The notes beneath the pieces were generated by a model. The model was given only the letters and a program-made list of their open reading frames with translations. It had not been told where the DNA came from and did not search any database. Both the position numbers and the translations under genes were made by a program. From an uncultured Clostridia bacterium (lineage in GTDB: Bacteria; Bacillota; Clostridia; Lachnospirales; Anaerotignaceae): DNA of 64,000 nt. Shown in pieces: positions 62,651-64,000 of the stretch; within the stretch, counting starts at the first letter, position 1, and each line of letters opens with the position of its first letter. The stretch covers positions 1 through 64,000 of the forward strand of contig CAJTZO010000008.1 of assembly GCA_910583755.1 (NCBI GenBank), in the 5' to 3' direction.

Positions 62651-62815
62651 TTATTTTTTCTGCTGCCTATAAACATTCATACTTACTAACGCAAAAAGCA
62701 TCGGTATGGTAGCATAGCCTGCATTCGCTTCTCCTCTATGGCATACTACATAAATTGCACCAACAAAAGTAAGCAAAACAAACAGAATACTAAATACAAA
62801 AAATAATTTTTTCAT
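62651..62815 (-). CDS. Small membrane protein, 54 residues
   Basis: ATG at 62815 with AGAGGA 8 bases upstream, 15 bases after the stop of the 62831 gene, so the two form an operon. Two hydrophobic segments (KKLFFVFSILFVLLTFVGAI and YATIPMLFALVSMNVY) flank a short loop, CHRGEANAG. The tail is basic (RQQKK). No family is recognised. It is probably a two-span membrane protein. Confidence 0.65.
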   Translation of the reverse strand: MKKLFFVFSILFVLLTFVGAIYVVCHRGEANAGYATIPMLFALVSMNVYRQQKK

Positions 62816-62830
62816 TCGCTATTCCTCTAC

Positions 62831-63883
62831 TTAAACAGCAACATCTACATGTTGCACAGTACCAGAACCACCACTTTCTTTTAAATAAAATCCTGTACTT
62901 CTGATTTGTCCGTTTGTTTTTCCTGTTTCTTCAGATTTCAATGTAAAATCAGTGGAAGCACTTCCTAAATAAATTGCACCTACATCTGCATCTGCTAATC
63001 CAACTAATTTTGTGTTACCAGAAGAATCTTGTGTCCAAATTTTTAATTTATCAAAAATGGGGTCATTTTCATCAATCCAGCCGTTGCCGTCTGCGTCATA
63101 TACTGCCAGTTCTGCAAAACCATTCCCAGTTTTTGCTCCAAATAATTCATTGCCATCATCAATAATGCCATTTCCATTTTTGTCATATGCTAAATAACCG
63201 CTTCCTTTTTGCAGGCGAGAAATGCTTTCTTTATTTCCATCTCCATCAATATCAAATAAGAATTTTTGGTCTGTCAATTCTGCATTATTTCCTTCTAAAT
63301 TAATCACAAGAGGATCTTTAAAAACAACATCTTCTTGCCATTCTGCACTTATCTGTGATTCAAAGGCTCTTGACATCTCTAATTCAACATTAAAATTAAT
63401 TTCTCTACCATCTTCTGTCTTTGCAACCCCCACTGTTGAAAAAGTAGTATGTTCTGTTTCTGCAAAAAAGGAGGATGCCTTTACCGTTCTTACCCATTTT
63501 CCCGGAGAAGCAACTTTTGTAAATACTTGGAAATCACTTTGGTCACTATTATCAAATAAATCAAATAAACTCATTGTGCTACCTTTGCTCATTTTTTTAA
63601 AAACATTAGAAATAGCAGCCAACATTTTTTCCATTAATTTTACCTTCATAGATAATTCATCTTCTACAGAAAAATGCTTTTGTTTTGCTGTACTTGAAAC
63701 TTGTGCTTGATTTTCTATCATACCCTTTACAGCATCTGTTAAAGAAGGTTGTTCTGCTTTTTCTGTTTCATCACCTTGTGGTTTTGTAGAAACATATTGT
63801 AAGCTTTCTTTTCTTACTTCTCGCCTTACAGCAGTATATTTTCTTTCTGACTGCATTGCCACTGCACTTGATGTAATCTTCAT
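62831..63883 (-). CDS. Protein with EF-hand/VCBS-like calcium loops, unknown function
   Basis: 350 residues, ATG after GAAAGGGGAG. No signal peptide. Residues 1-110 are charged and helical (SVEDELSMKVKLMEKMLAAI). A beta-rich block follows. From about residue 210 come Asp-rich calcium-type loops: FDIDGDGNKESI, YDKNGNGIIDDGNELFGAKT, YDADGNGWIDENDPIFDKLK, IWTQDSSGNTKLV. The loop order resembles the C-terminal segment of large secreted RTX-like proteins. Operonic with the 54-residue membrane protein downstream. Function unknown. Confidence 0.75.
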   Translation of the reverse strand: MKITSSAVAMQSERKYTAVRREVRKESLQYVSTKPQGDETEKAEQPSLTDAVKGMIENQAQVSSTAKQKHFSVEDELSMKVKLMEKMLAAISNVFKKMSKGSTMSLFDLFDNSDQSDFQVFTKVASPGKWVRTVKASSFFAETEHTTFSTVGVAKTEDGREINFNVELEMSRAFESQISAEWQEDVVFKDPLVINLEGNNAELTDQKFLFDIDGDGNKESISRLQKGSGYLAYDKNGNGIIDDGNELFGAKTGNGFAELAVYDADGNGWIDENDPIFDKLKIWTQDSSGNTKLVGLADADVGAIYLGSASTDFTLKSEETGKTNGQIRSTGFYLKESGGSGTVQHVDVAV

Positions 63884-64000
63884 AATCTATTCTCCCCTTT
63901 CCGTACCTTATAAAAATATTCGTATTTATTGTAATATCGTCTTATTTTCAGAAAAAATAACCAATATGACTGTAAATATTTCCAAAATGCAATAAAACAA

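Noticed and set aside
63222..63710. 162-codon plus-strand frame opposite the calcium-loop protein gene
   Set aside because: Antisense shadow of a well-supported gene with RBS; no recognisable protein features.

Overview
The window reads as a low-GC, spore-forming, anaerobic Firmicute of class Clostridia, most like the Lachnospirales. The grounds are AT-rich DNA with strong purine Shine-Dalgarno sites, sporulation genes (spoIIE, a sipL-like SPOCS/LysM protein), a SAM-I riboswitch in front of metK, an ECF-type vitamin S component, a PPi-type phosphofructokinase, and gene orders shared with Firmicutes: metG-tatD-yabE, and spoIIE...tilS-hpt-ftsH with coaX, dusB and birA nearby. No rRNA, tRNA or CRISPR array was found. 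The species cannot be named from the sequence.

Layout. 1-3.1 kb is the right end of an integrated mobile element: a truncated XRE regulator, a phage-O-like replication protein and a tyrosine integrase. 3.2-4.8 kb holds small accessory genes, among them a two-gene unit behind a consensus promoter with a palindromic operator. 5.2-12.6 kb carries transport and central metabolism: SulP, an EamA exporter, PutP with a long structured leader, an ABM monooxygenase, PPi-PFK and a secreted protein. 12.7-16.5 kb is the metG-tatD-yabE operon. 17-20 kb has a TerD pair and SstT. 20.6-28.1 kb has a stalk-domain protein, thyA-folA, recD2-comF and riboswitch-controlled metK. 28.2-30.5 kb is a diguanylate cyclase.

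30.8-36.9 kb is a maltose module: a LacI-type regulator, divergent from a fused IIA-IIC-IIB PTS permease, a MapP-like maltose-6'-phosphate phosphatase and MalQ. Maltose would enter as maltose-6'-P, be dephosphorylated, and then be processed by MalQ. 37-45.9 kb is a minus-strand housekeeping run: tadA, a lipoprotein, dusB, two tandem type III pantothenate kinases (one lacking active-site residues), panT-like, birA, argF and a thioesterase. 45.9-53.3 kb is ftsH, hpt, tilS and spoIIE. 53.6-60.8 kb holds threonine aldolase, a small-RNA-like transcription unit, and a four-gene sugar-sensing operon (YesN-like regulator, YesM-like kinase, two sugar-binding proteins) with no permease. 61-64 kb holds the sipL-like gene, a 54-residue membrane protein and a calcium-motif protein.

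The observations most worth following are the degenerate CoaX paralogue upstream of an intact one, a dispersed modular hairpin-rich intergenic repeat family, intrinsic terminators placed directly against Shine-Dalgarno sites inside operons (coaX pair, argF, malQ), a short unannotated transcription unit near 55 kb, and the putP leader.
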